A DNA stretch of 20,502 nucleotides from an uncultured Lachnospiraceae bacterium (GTDB lineage: Bacteria; Bacillota; Clostridia; Lachnospirales; Lachnospiraceae): contig CAJTXH010000041.1 in assembly GCA_910580005.1 (NCBI GenBank), positions 1-20,502 of the forward strand, given 5' to 3'. Below the pieces are notes generated by a model, which saw only the letters and a list, made by a program, of their open reading frames with translations, had not been told where the DNA came from and made no database searches. The position numbers and the translations under genes are program-made. Position 1 is the stretch's first letter. The number at the start of each line of letters is the position of its first letter. This document shows, in pieces, positions 6,711 to 14,216 of the stretch.

Positions 6711-9239
6711 ATGGATAATATCCGTGCAGTTTTAGGCATATTGTTTGGGCGTATACCAGTACATGATGTTGAAAACGGGGAAGTCTTATATAATAATATT
6801 CCATTAAACACTTTTATGGCACTTGCAAATGAGTATGTGCCAAGATATTCTAATGATGAGGTTATAAATTTATATACTTATCTTAAGGGAGAATTAGGAT
6901 GGCTGAAGAATAAATTATATCTGGAAAGTGGAAACCATAATATGCAAGAGAATATTAATGTATATGATGCATTATACCTTTTTGCAAGTGATGTACTTGT
7001 GGAAGAAGATGGAGAACCAGTATGCCAGTACATAAATTTCTTACGGTGGAATGAGATGACAAAGGAGATTGATGAAGACTGCCTTATAACTGCATATCTT
7101 GCCAGGAAAGATTTTTTAAATATTAAAAAAAGGGAAAGTTTTTTCTGGAAGCCAGTTATAGGGCATAACAGCCGGGCACTTAACAGAATATTAGAAAGAG
7201 GAACTGCTGAAAACCATTTTCATTTAAAAGGTTCTGCGCCTTTATTCCATGTTTCATGGATTAGCCTTATGAATAATGTTACAAATAGTAGTTTCCGGCA
7301 CAGCTTAATTGAATATGACAGAAGACGCCTGCACCGTAATATTGCATATAAGGGTAATTACAGGGAGCATTCTTTATATACTCTTTATTTAAAAGCTGCT
7401 TTTATAAGGTTGTATTTATTTGGAAAAATACAGGGCAATACCCTTATAAAAGAAGATGAAGAGAAAATTTCAGACTGGTTAAATGATGAATTAAAACTTG
7501 AAATCAATGCACCAGAAATACAATCTATAATTGATTATTTGCAGGAAAGATATGGCAATACATATGACTATGCTATAAGTGAAAGTTATCTCCAGGAGAA
7601 TAAAAGGCAGCATTTGAATGAAATACTTTCTGGTGAACGCTGGCTGTTATACCAGGTATTTTATAAAATTTACAGCAGGGAAAAATGTAATGAAGAGATT
7701 TTTCAGTTATTTTATATTTACCTCATTATAAAAAATATAATACGTGCAGAAATAGTGCAAGTTAATTCAAATGTTGGTTTTGACAATTTTTTTGAATATC
7801 AGAACCGTAAAGAAAATTTTATTGATAATACAAAATATGAATCCGTGTTTGTACGTATGGCAGTAAAAGATACAATATTAAACCAGCATATACATAAGCT
7901 TGAAGCTCGTATCACTCCAAAAGAAAGTGCTTATGAAAATATGAAAAATATTGATAAACTGGATAAGTGGGTTCTTTATAGGAATACTAATATAAAATTA
8001 AAACAAAAATATTTTTATACAGTACATTTTATAAAAGTGCGTGATGGGGAAGAACGTTATGATTATGGGGTATGCAGACATTATAGGTTAAGAGAAAAGG
8101 TTAAACGTGAAGCAAAGGCTCTTGCTGGTTTACGGGAAAATTATCCAGAATATGCAGAGAGAATACGTGGAATTGATGCAAGTTCTTCAGAGATTGTTTG
8201 TCCGCCAGAAGTATTTGCACAGGCATTCCGTTATTTGAAAATACATGAGGCAAATGGTCTTTTTAATCTAAGAGCAACATACCATGTGGGGGAAGATTTT
8301 TTAGATATTACCGGAGGCCTTCGGGCGATTGATGAAGCTATTGTTTTTCTTAATATGAAATGTGGCGACCGTCTGGGACATGCCCTTGCTCTTGGGACGG
8401 ATGTTAAAGAATGGTATGGAAATAAAGCGAATCTTCTGCTTATTAATAAAATGGATTATTTAGATAATCTTGTATGGTTATATGGCAAGCTTAGGAAATT
8501 CCGTCTGGATGGTTATGAAGATGCAGTACGCTATATTAAAAAGAGATATGATGAGCTGGTGCGCATTGTTTATTGGGAAAATTCCAGCAGAAAGTATTAT
8601 GATTTTTCTATAAATACCTACTATGATGCATGGAAGCTGCGTGGTGATAATCCACGAAATTATATAAATGGTAATTACCATATAGAAGATATTGTACAAA
8701 CAGATGGCTGGGATTATTGTTCTATAAATAGAGAGTATCCTGCAAATTATAAAATCAGGTATGATGAGGAAATAGCATATATATATTATTTGTATCATTA
8801 TAATACTAAGGTAAAAAAAGAGGGGGATAAAATGATGGAAGTCCATGTCAATCCCGTAATTATAAAAGCTGTAGAGGCTGTCCAGAAAAGAATGCAGATT
8901 GAAATATGTGAGAAAGGGATAGGTATTGAAACAAATCCTTCTTCTAACTGTTTTATAGGTTCTTTTAAGAGATATGACAAACATCCTGTTGTTAAATGGT
9001 ATAATTTTGGATTGGTAAATGACCAGAAATTACTTATGGATTGTCCACAACTTCTGGTTTCTATTAATACAGATGACCAAGGTGTATTTAATACATATCT
9101 CGAAAATGAATATAGCTATATGGCACTAGCTTTAGAAAAAATGAAGAATGATGATGGAACGCCAAAGTATAACCGTACAATGATACTTAACTGGCTGGAT
9201 AATATCAGGCAGATCGGACTTGACCAGAGCTTTTTATAA
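6711..9239 (+). CDS. rdrB: RADAR adenosine deaminase RdrB-like protein
   Basis: 842 residues, more than twice a housekeeping adenosine deaminase, as in RdrB. All catalytic elements of the fold are visible: HFH (H169, H171) in NHFHLKGS, zinc ligands; YHVGED with H525 and E528, equivalent to HAGE; DRLGHA with H557, equivalent to R-I-GHG; and INTDDQGVF with D788 and D789. About 350 residues are inserted between the first and second motifs and about 230 between the last two, where small deaminases have much less; these would build the oligomeric shell of RdrB. Known RADAR complexes deaminate adenosine in RNA or ATP/dATP; published work differs on the physiological substrate. The start follows AAAGGAAG closely. 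It is the last gene of the operon, and no clear terminator follows. An in-frame ATG at 8832 behind AGGGGG could be internal initiation but is probably chance. Confidence 0.9.
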   Translation: MDNIRAVLGILFGRIPVHDVENGEVLYNNIPLNTFMALANEYVPRYSNDEVINLYTYLKGELGWLKNKLYLESGNHNMQENINVYDALYLFASDVLVEEDGEPVCQYINFLRWNEMTKEIDEDCLITAYLARKDFLNIKKRESFFWKPVIGHNSRALNRILERGTAENHFHLKGSAPLFHVSWISLMNNVTNSSFRHSLIEYDRRRLHRNIAYKGNYREHSLYTLYLKAAFIRLYLFGKIQGNTLIKEDEEKISDWLNDELKLEINAPEIQSIIDYLQERYGNTYDYAISESYLQENKRQHLNEILSGERWLLYQVFYKIYSREKCNEEIFQLFYIYLIIKNIIRAEIVQVNSNVGFDNFFEYQNRKENFIDNTKYESVFVRMAVKDTILNQHIHKLEARITPKESAYENMKNIDKLDKWVLYRNTNIKLKQKYFYTVHFIKVRDGEERYDYGVCRHYRLREKVKREAKALAGLRENYPEYAERIRGIDASSSEIVCPPEVFAQAFRYLKIHEANGLFNLRATYHVGEDFLDITGGLRAIDEAIVFLNMKCGDRLGHALALGTDVKEWYGNKANLLLINKMDYLDNLVWLYGKLRKFRLDGYEDAVRYIKKRYDELVRIVYWENSSRKYYDFSINTYYDAWKLRGDNPRNYINGNYHIEDIVQTDGWDYCSINREYPANYKIRYDEEIAYIYYLYHYNTKVKKEGDKMMEVHVNPVIIKAVEAVQKRMQIEICEKGIGIETNPSSNCFIGSFKRYDKHPVVKWYNFGLVNDQKLLMDCPQLLVSINTDDQGVFNTYLENEYSYMALALEKMKNDDGTPKYNRTMILNWLDNIRQIGLDQSFL

Positions 9240-9259
9240 AAGGACACCAGATATCAATA

Positions 9260-9322
9260 TTCCATATATTGTAAAAATTGAAGCAAAATGTTAAAATGCA
9301 AAAAACCTTGCAATATATGGAA
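9260..9322. repeat. 12-bp inverted repeat between RADAR-like operon and rplS promoter
   Basis: TTCCATATATTG at 9260-9271 is the exact reverse complement of CAATATATGGAA at 9311-9322, with 39 bases between. The right arm overlaps the -35 box and spacer of the rplS promoter, so it could be an operator or a looping site. There is no T-tract after it, so it is not an obvious terminator for the upstream operon. Confidence 0.5.
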
Positions 9323-9336
9323 GTCTGTGGTAGAAT
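9308..9336 (+). promoter_or_regulatory. rplS promoter
   Basis: TTGCAA (9308-9313), an exact 17-base spacer and TAGAAT (9331-9336), preceded by TGG as an extended -10. Transcription would start near 9343, about 85 bases before the rplS start codon, leaving room for the leader structure. Confidence 0.75.
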
Positions 9337-9353
9337 ACTGGATGTTGTGTATA

Positions 9354-9420
9354 GGAGATGTTCCTCTGTTACGGCTGCATGGCACATAAGTATTAAGAAC
9401 ATCAAGATAAATAAGGAGGT
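9354..9420 (+). ncRNA. Putative ribosomal protein L19 leader
   Basis: GATGTTC (9357-9363) pairs perfectly with GAACATC (9397-9403), enclosing CTCTGTTACGGCTGCATGGC and following bases, and AAGGAGGT (9413-9420) comes just after. A short structured leader in this position is what the Firmicute L19 leader family looks like: L19 is thought to bind its own message and repress it. I recognise the position and closing stem; the inner consensus is from memory, so a covariance-model search would decide it. Confidence 0.6.
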
Positions 9421-9427
9421 CACACAG

Positions 9428-9775
9428 ATGAATGACATTATTAAGGAAATTGAGGATGCCCAGTTAAAAAAAGATATTGCTGAATTTGGCATTGGTGATA
9501 CTATAAAAGTATATGCCAAAGTTATTGAAGGAACAAGGGAGCGTATCCAGGTTTTTGAAGGAACTGTCCTTAAAAGGCAGAATGGCGGGATAAGGGAAAC
9601 ATTTACAGTAAGGAAGTTTTCTAATGGTGTAGGTGTTGAGAAGACATGGCCATTACATTCACCAATTATTGACAGAATCGAAGTAGTCCGCAAAGGTAAA
9701 GTAAGGCGTGCTAAATTATTCTATCTTCGCAACAGGGTTGGAAAGGCAGCCAAAGTTAAAGAAGCAATAAGATAA
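9428..9775 (+). CDS. rplS: 50S ribosomal protein L19
   Basis: 115 residues, the normal length. Typical L19 features are an N-terminal helix, FGIGDTIKVYAKVIEGTRERIQVFEGTVLKR, the GGIRETFTVRKFSNGVGVEKTWPLHSP segment and a C-terminal RAKLFYLRNRVGKAAKVKE tail. L19 lies at the interface of the 30S and 50S subunits near the peptidyl-transferase side. The start at 9428 follows an ideal AAGGAGGT; an upstream in-frame ATG at 9278 lies before the promoter and is not used. In many Firmicutes rplS follows trmD in an operon with rpsP and rimM. Here it has its own promoter and the upstream neighbour is the RADAR-like operon, so that order is not preserved. Confidence 0.98.
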   Translation: MNDIIKEIEDAQLKKDIAEFGIGDTIKVYAKVIEGTRERIQVFEGTVLKRQNGGIRETFTVRKFSNGVGVEKTWPLHSPIIDRIEVVRKGKVRRAKLFYLRNRVGKAAKVKEAIR

Positions 9776-9800
9776 TTCAGGATGCAGATGTTATAATAAT

Positions 9801-9851
9801 GGGGTTATAGTTCTGGTTCCAGTTTTTAAGGAAAGGACATAACCCCGTTTT
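9801..9851 (+). terminator. rplS terminator
   Basis: GGGGTTAT (9801-9808) pairs with ATAACCCC (9839-9846), followed by GTTTTA. Within the loop a smaller CTGG-TT-CCAG hairpin can form. The T-run is short, so termination may be partial and let some reading into the next gene. Confidence 0.6.
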
Positions 9852-9895
9852 ATGTCAGGCGGAAAATGTCATTCTGCAATCAGGAGGGGAAGAAT

Positions 9896-10699
9896 ATGTG
9901 GTGTCCAGTTTGTAAAACAGAATACCAGAAAGGAATTACAATCTGTAAAGAATGTGGCTCAGAACTGTCTGAGGGAACAGAGGATGATTTTTTGGTTACA
10001 GGTTTGTGTAAATTAAAGGATAAAGAAACAGTGACACAACTTATAAAGTATTTACAGTTTTCAGGAATTAACAATGTAAAAGAAAATGAAGAAGATGGTG
10101 TTTATATAATTACTGTTCCCCAGAGCCAGGAAAAACAGGCAGAAAAGCTTATGCGTGGTTTTATGATGGCACAACAGGAAGCACAGGATAAAGAGGCATA
10201 CAGTACAGGGAATGGCAGCCAGGAAAAGGATGCAGGTGCTAAAACTTATACTAAAAAAGCAGATGAGTATAAGGATGCCAGGACATCAGGAATTACATTT
10301 ATTATATTTGGCTTAATTGGAGTGGCATACCTTATACTGTGCAAGATGGGGATACTTCCACTGGCATATAATAATATAGTATTGGTGTTTTTATTATGCA
10401 TGTTTGCCTTTTTTATAGCTGGTGGTTTTGTTTCAGTTATAAAATCTGGAAAGATTAAGGGGCAGATATCTGAAGAGGAAGAATTGACAAAAGAGATAAA
10501 ACTATGGCTTGGTGAAAATATTACAAATGAACTTGCCATAAGCTGGAAAGATGCAGATGCCCCAGAAGAGGAAAATGAATTAATTATAATATCAAAAATT
10601 GGTGAAATGCTTTCAAATTATTACACACAGCTTGATGCTTCTTATCTGGAAATGGTAGCAGATGAATTTTTTAATGAAAAAATTTCTGGGAATATTTAA
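9896..10699 (+). CDS. Zinc-ribbon, DUF2007-like membrane protein of unknown function
   Basis: 267 residues. It begins with a zinc ribbon, CPVC (C3, C6) and CKEC (C17, C20). Residues 31-90 (DFLVTGLCKLKDKETVTQLI through YIITVPQSQEKQAEKLM) resemble the small DUF2007 signal-transducing fold. A charged linker follows, then two membrane segments at about 133-149 and 161-182 and an acidic cytoplasmic tail of about 80 residues. The start at 9896 follows AGGAGGGG; the ATG at 9866 would add ten residues upstream of that site and is unlikely. It may share readthrough transcription with rplS, and ends at a strong hairpin facing the next, convergent gene. I cannot assign a role; regulator or membrane stress protein would be guesses. 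Confidence 0.85.
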   Translation: MWCPVCKTEYQKGITICKECGSELSEGTEDDFLVTGLCKLKDKETVTQLIKYLQFSGINNVKENEEDGVYIITVPQSQEKQAEKLMRGFMMAQQEAQDKEAYSTGNGSQEKDAGAKTYTKKADEYKDARTSGITFIIFGLIGVAYLILCKMGILPLAYNNIVLVFLLCMFAFFIAGGFVSVIKSGKIKGQISEEEELTKEIKLWLGENITNELAISWKDADAPEEENELIIISKIGEMLSNYYTQLDASYLEMVADEFFNEKISGNI

Positions 10700-10721
10700 A
10701 AATAATTATTTTATACTTATC

Positions 10722-10765
10722 AAGAATGCAAAGTTTTCTGGCAGCTTTGCATTCTTTTAATGTTT
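10722..10765. terminator. Strong terminator between convergent genes
   Basis: AAGAATGCAAAG (10722-10733) and CTTTGCATTCTT (10744-10755) form a perfect 12-bp stem with a 10-base loop, followed by TTAATGTTTTATT. It sits between the plus-strand zinc-ribbon gene and the minus-strand aminopeptidase gene and may serve both, though the U-tract is better on the plus strand. Confidence 0.85.
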
Positions 10766-12846
10766 TATTCAAGTGCTTCATTTAATTCTTCCGTACCTGG
10801 AAGCACAAATTGCCCGTTTTCAATTATTTTAATTGTAACCCCGCCAGGTTTATGGACTATAATATTCCCAAGTTCGTTATATGGAATTGTAATATCTGTA
10901 TGGCAGTTAAAATAAGCATGGTTTATATCTGTATGGCGGAGCATGGAAAAATCATTTTCTTTGCATTTCATTTCTTTTCCATCGGGATTATAAGTGCGCA
11001 GTTCTTCTTCATGTGAAAAGCAGGTGTCGCCTATTGCAAAATGTGGGCCTGTTTTCTCTGTTATAAGGATAGGGAGCTTGTGGGCTATATTGTATTTCTG
11101 CCCCATCTTATAGGCTGTTGTATTAGTGCCTATCGCAAATTCACCAAGTGGCAGGGTTTTATGCTGGTGCAGCAGGTTTTCATGTATATACCTGTGGTTT
11201 TCTTCTTCTGTATCAAAGTTGCTGCATGAATAGCTTGTAATTATCCCGTCTTTAAATTCTAATTTTAAATCTTTATATATAAGTCCGTCCAGGTAAATGG
11301 ATGTTGCATGTAAAAGCCCGTTTGTGCCTTTTAACTGTGGTGATGTAAACACTTCTCCAAGAGGTATATTTACATCTGCAAGGCAGTTTTCAAACTTTGT
11401 TTCTTTATCTGGGTCATTTAAAGGAGGAAGTGCAACATTTATATTAGTAATATTTCCGCTACGTCCTGTTATAGTTACAAAATCCCCGGTATCCAGTGCA
11501 TTAATAAGGCATGTCTGTATTTTTTCGTACAGGGAGGAATTTAACGTATTTACTTTTATGGTTTCATTAAATATTTCCTTGTAATTACTGCCAATTGAAG
11601 GGACAGGATAAGCAATAATTGTAAAACTTGTTGTATCCCCTGGTATAAATTCGTTAGTGAGAAGTGAAGATGCTGCCATAAAGTTTGTATGCTGTTCCTG
11701 CTGTTTTTTATTAAAGCGTGGTGCTGTTTTTTTATCAACAGCAATAAAATCTGTTTCACCAAATGTTTCAATAACAGCAGGACCTGCAAATAAAGATGCG
11801 GGTTCTTTCATATCCTCAAAACCCTTGCGCTGGGCACTTAAACGGCGGTCTGCAAATGCTTTATCAAATATTATGCATTCATCCATGCGGTGGTCATAGT
11901 CATACTGCCTGTTGGCACTTCCCCCGTAATAACCGTTTTTATGGCCAGAAGAGCGGTAAATTAATCCTCTTTCTGCCCTGTAAATACAAGGTTTTAATCC
12001 TATCTGGGCAAACTGGCGTATGGCTTTGCGTACAATCCTCTCAAATCCAAGCACATAACGTATATTTACAGTACCTTTCTTTGAAAGGTTTATATTGTAT
12101 GCTTCAAACCCTTTTCTATATCCTTCTGTAAATGTTGATGCCATGTCTTTTATGCTGCTGTCTGGAAGTGTGCTTAGATATTCTGAAGTTTTAAGTTCAT
12201 TTTCAGAAATATATTCCCCAAAAAGATATAAATATGAAGGGTCTGATAAATCTTTCTGCATAATTATATCTGTAGCAAATGACATCCCAGGGTCTAAAAG
12301 TGAACGTATCCTTCTAGCCGCCATAATATCTGCATAATCAAAGAAATAGTAATAAATTGTATCATGTATTTCCTTGTAAGCCATCTGGCTGTCTTCAAGG
12401 ATATTGTAAACCTGTATATAAAGTTCAAGCAGCGGGACAAGGCAGGAAAGGCGTTTTTCAAAGGCATATACAATGCTTGTACGCATTTCTGTATATAAAA
12501 CACAAAGAAGCGTGCCAATGTCTTTGCCAAGTTTTTCTGTTGCAAAATCTGGCTCTGCATAGCTGTTTTTGTAATTATCCCCTATAATATCTTTATAAAG
12601 TGACATGTTAAGTTGTTTAAGCCCTGCAATGTCCATTTTTTCTAATATGCCAGAGCTTGCAATGTTATAAGCTTCACATGTTTCCATAAGGAAATCTGAT
12701 GTTTTATGGAAATAAGCAGAAAGTTCCACTGGAAGTGGTGGGCGGCTGCCGGCATTTTCAATGTTTATTAGCTTTATGCGGCCATAAGCAAGCCCATATC
12801 TTTCATTGTATTTTGTATTTTCTTCAGTTATATAATTATCTGTCAT
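10765..12846 (-). CDS. M29-family aminopeptidase with long N-terminal extension
   Basis: 693 residues, nearly twice the usual 370-410 of M29 metalloaminopeptidases such as AmpS and AmpT. The peptidase domain is the C-terminal half. It shows IPLGEVFTSP (E498), LGEFAIGTN (E569), TEKTGPHFAIGD (E597, H602) and CHTDITI (H649, D651), equivalent to the dinuclear metal ligands and catalytic residues of the family. At the place of the conserved active-site Tyr (His+7 in AmpT, by memory) there seems to be Cys609. The first 300 or so residues are helical and not something I recognise. It would remove N-terminal residues from peptides in the cytoplasm. The start follows GGAGGTTTAAA. The gene begins 14 bases after the glycosyltransferase gene ends, so the two form an operon. 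Confidence 0.85.
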   Translation of the reverse strand: MTDNYITEENTKYNERYGLAYGRIKLINIENAGSRPPLPVELSAYFHKTSDFLMETCEAYNIASSGILEKMDIAGLKQLNMSLYKDIIGDNYKNSYAEPDFATEKLGKDIGTLLCVLYTEMRTSIVYAFEKRLSCLVPLLELYIQVYNILEDSQMAYKEIHDTIYYYFFDYADIMAARRIRSLLDPGMSFATDIIMQKDLSDPSYLYLFGEYISENELKTSEYLSTLPDSSIKDMASTFTEGYRKGFEAYNINLSKKGTVNIRYVLGFERIVRKAIRQFAQIGLKPCIYRAERGLIYRSSGHKNGYYGGSANRQYDYDHRMDECIIFDKAFADRRLSAQRKGFEDMKEPASLFAGPAVIETFGETDFIAVDKKTAPRFNKKQQEQHTNFMAASSLLTNEFIPGDTTSFTIIAYPVPSIGSNYKEIFNETIKVNTLNSSLYEKIQTCLINALDTGDFVTITGRSGNITNINVALPPLNDPDKETKFENCLADVNIPLGEVFTSPQLKGTNGLLHATSIYLDGLIYKDLKLEFKDGIITSYSCSNFDTEEENHRYIHENLLHQHKTLPLGEFAIGTNTTAYKMGQKYNIAHKLPILITEKTGPHFAIGDTCFSHEEELRTYNPDGKEMKCKENDFSMLRHTDINHAYFNCHTDITIPYNELGNIIVHKPGGVTIKIIENGQFVLPGTEELNEALE

Positions 12847-12860
12847 TTTAAACCTCCATT

Positions 12861-14042
12861 TTATAGTTCTTTTAAAACAGTTTCCAGTATTGACATTATT
12901 CTTTTCTGGAAGGTATGTTCTTTTGAAACCTTATTATATGCGTTGTTTGCAATTTTATTTCTTATGCTGTCATGTGACAGGTAAAAACCTGTTTTGTCAT
13001 GTAGTTCCTCTATATCTTCAAATATATCAATATCTTTGCCAGGAGTGAAATAATCCATAAGTTCAATGCGGAAATCAGTAAGAAGAAAACCTCCGCAGCT
13101 TAATATATCCCAGACCCGGAGCGGGATTCCTGTTTGTATATTTGGTATTGTCATATTAAGGTTAATCCTGCTCTGGTTAAATATTAGAGGCATCTGTGTA
13201 TAGTAATCCGCTTTGCCGTGGCATTTTACAAACATAAGCCTGTCTGTGCTGCTTCCAGTGAAAAGGTGCAGATAACATTTCCTGCTGCTAAACCTGTTTT
13301 TATTCAGGTATACAGAAAGGCTGTTCAGGCACATGTTCCTCTGCATTGATGCTGCTTTAAAACCAAGCACTGTTGTTGAAAAAAGTGTACGTATATCTGC
13401 AAATGAACCGCCAGCCTGCCTGTAATCTGTTATTTCCTCAAGCTGCCTGCATATGCCAGGTGTAAGCAGTTTTTCAATAATATTGCCTCCTGATACTTGT
13501 AACTGTGCATAAAGTGCGCCATCAAAATATCCACATAAATAGTCAGGAAGTTTTTCAGAAATATTATCAAAAGAATTTTTTTCATAAAGGCTTCCTATAA
13601 ATGATACATCATATTTAAATGGTGCGCCTGGTTTTAACACATTCTTAAATCCGCCAGATGCAAGTGGCAGATGGTAAATATGTTTTGCACCAAGATTTTT
13701 AAATTCCTCATAATTAGAGCGGTCAAATGTAAATATAAAATTAGTTTCATAAAGTACAGAATTATTATACATTGCAAGCAGCGGGCTGTCACAATTCCAG
13801 CATACATAAGGTGTATCTGACATGTGGCAGGCATGTGCAAGCACAGGAAAGAAATTTACAGAAAACAGTATGTCATATCCACATTGTTTAAGTTTTTCTG
13901 CAACTATACTTGTAAATCCATCATCTTCTTCAATATTCCCTGTATGCGGTGTTAAAAGTGTTATGCTGCATCCACATTCTGAAAGTGCATCTTCAACGGC
14001 TTTCTGGTTATAGGAATTCCAATGGTATACTAATACTTTCAT
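12861..14042 (-). CDS. CgeB/DUF3880-type glycosyltransferase-like protein
   Basis: 393 residues. The N-terminal half resembles DUF3880, with MKVLVYHWNSYN at the start and SVNFFPVLAHACHMSDTPYV followed by WNCDSP. The C-terminal part contains the nucleotide-sugar-binding pattern of GT-B glycosyltransferases of the CgeB/Glyco_trans_1_2 type (IQTGIPLRVWDILSCGGFLLTDF at about 296-324, and a following D/E-rich turn IDIFEDIEEL). Proteins of this group are linked to spore coat or cell-surface and flagellin glycosylation in clostridia; the acceptor here is unknown. The start at 14042 has AAGGA about ten bases upstream. It heads the minus-strand operon with the aminopeptidase and is divergent from the chemoreceptor gene. 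Confidence 0.8.
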   Translation of the reverse strand: MKVLVYHWNSYNQKAVEDALSECGCSITLLTPHTGNIEEDDGFTSIVAEKLKQCGYDILFSVNFFPVLAHACHMSDTPYVCWNCDSPLLAMYNNSVLYETNFIFTFDRSNYEEFKNLGAKHIYHLPLASGGFKNVLKPGAPFKYDVSFIGSLYEKNSFDNISEKLPDYLCGYFDGALYAQLQVSGGNIIEKLLTPGICRQLEEITDYRQAGGSFADIRTLFSTTVLGFKAASMQRNMCLNSLSVYLNKNRFSSRKCYLHLFTGSSTDRLMFVKCHGKADYYTQMPLIFNQSRINLNMTIPNIQTGIPLRVWDILSCGGFLLTDFRIELMDYFTPGKDIDIFEDIEELHDKTGFYLSHDSIRNKIANNAYNKVSKEHTFQKRIMSILETVLKEL

Positions 14043-14081
14043 TGATGTTAGTCCTTGCTGTTTTATGTTTTTTATGATAAC

Positions 14082-14090
14082 ATTATAACA
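14082..14090 (-). promoter_or_regulatory. Extended -10 promoter for the glycosyltransferase-aminopeptidase operon
   Basis: On the minus strand TGTTATAAT (TATAAT at 14087-14082) gives a perfect -10 with an extended TGn, about 40 bases before the start codon. No good -35 is seen at 17 bases. It overlaps the -35 of the divergent promoter candidate, so the two might compete. Confidence 0.4.
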
Positions 14091-14113
14091 TAATATATAA
14101 AAAAATCTATAAT
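14085..14113 (+). promoter_or_regulatory. Putative promoter of the chemoreceptor operon
   Basis: ATAACA (14085-14090), a 17-base spacer and TATAAT (14108-14113). The leader would be about 100 bases. The sequence is very AT-rich here, so a chance match is possible; I see no clear sigma-28 (flagellar) promoter, which would be expected for some chemoreceptors. Confidence 0.35.
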
Positions 14114-14216
14114 TATGCTATAAAAGGAGCAAACAGGGCTCTTAGGGCAGCTGGCATTTCCAGTATGGCATATAATGCTGGAAGCATTTTGTGGTTTAAA
14201 GGAGGAACATTTGGAA

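Noticed and set aside
8478..8984. 168-codon open frame opposite the deaminase gene
   Set aside because: Hydrophobic, tyrosine- and isoleucine-rich translation expected from reading AT-rich coding DNA in reverse; it lies over conserved deaminase codons.
8832..9239. Internal translation start inside rdrB giving a separate C-terminal fragment
   Set aside because: AGGGGG before ATG 8832 is suggestive, but the purine run simply encodes Lys-Glu-Gly and the fragment would hold only the last catalytic motif (the DD pair), so it is not a credible separate enzyme.
9278..9427. rplS start at ATG 9278
   Set aside because: It lies upstream of the promoter -10 and would add 50 residues not found in L19; ATG 9428 has an ideal AAGGAGGT.
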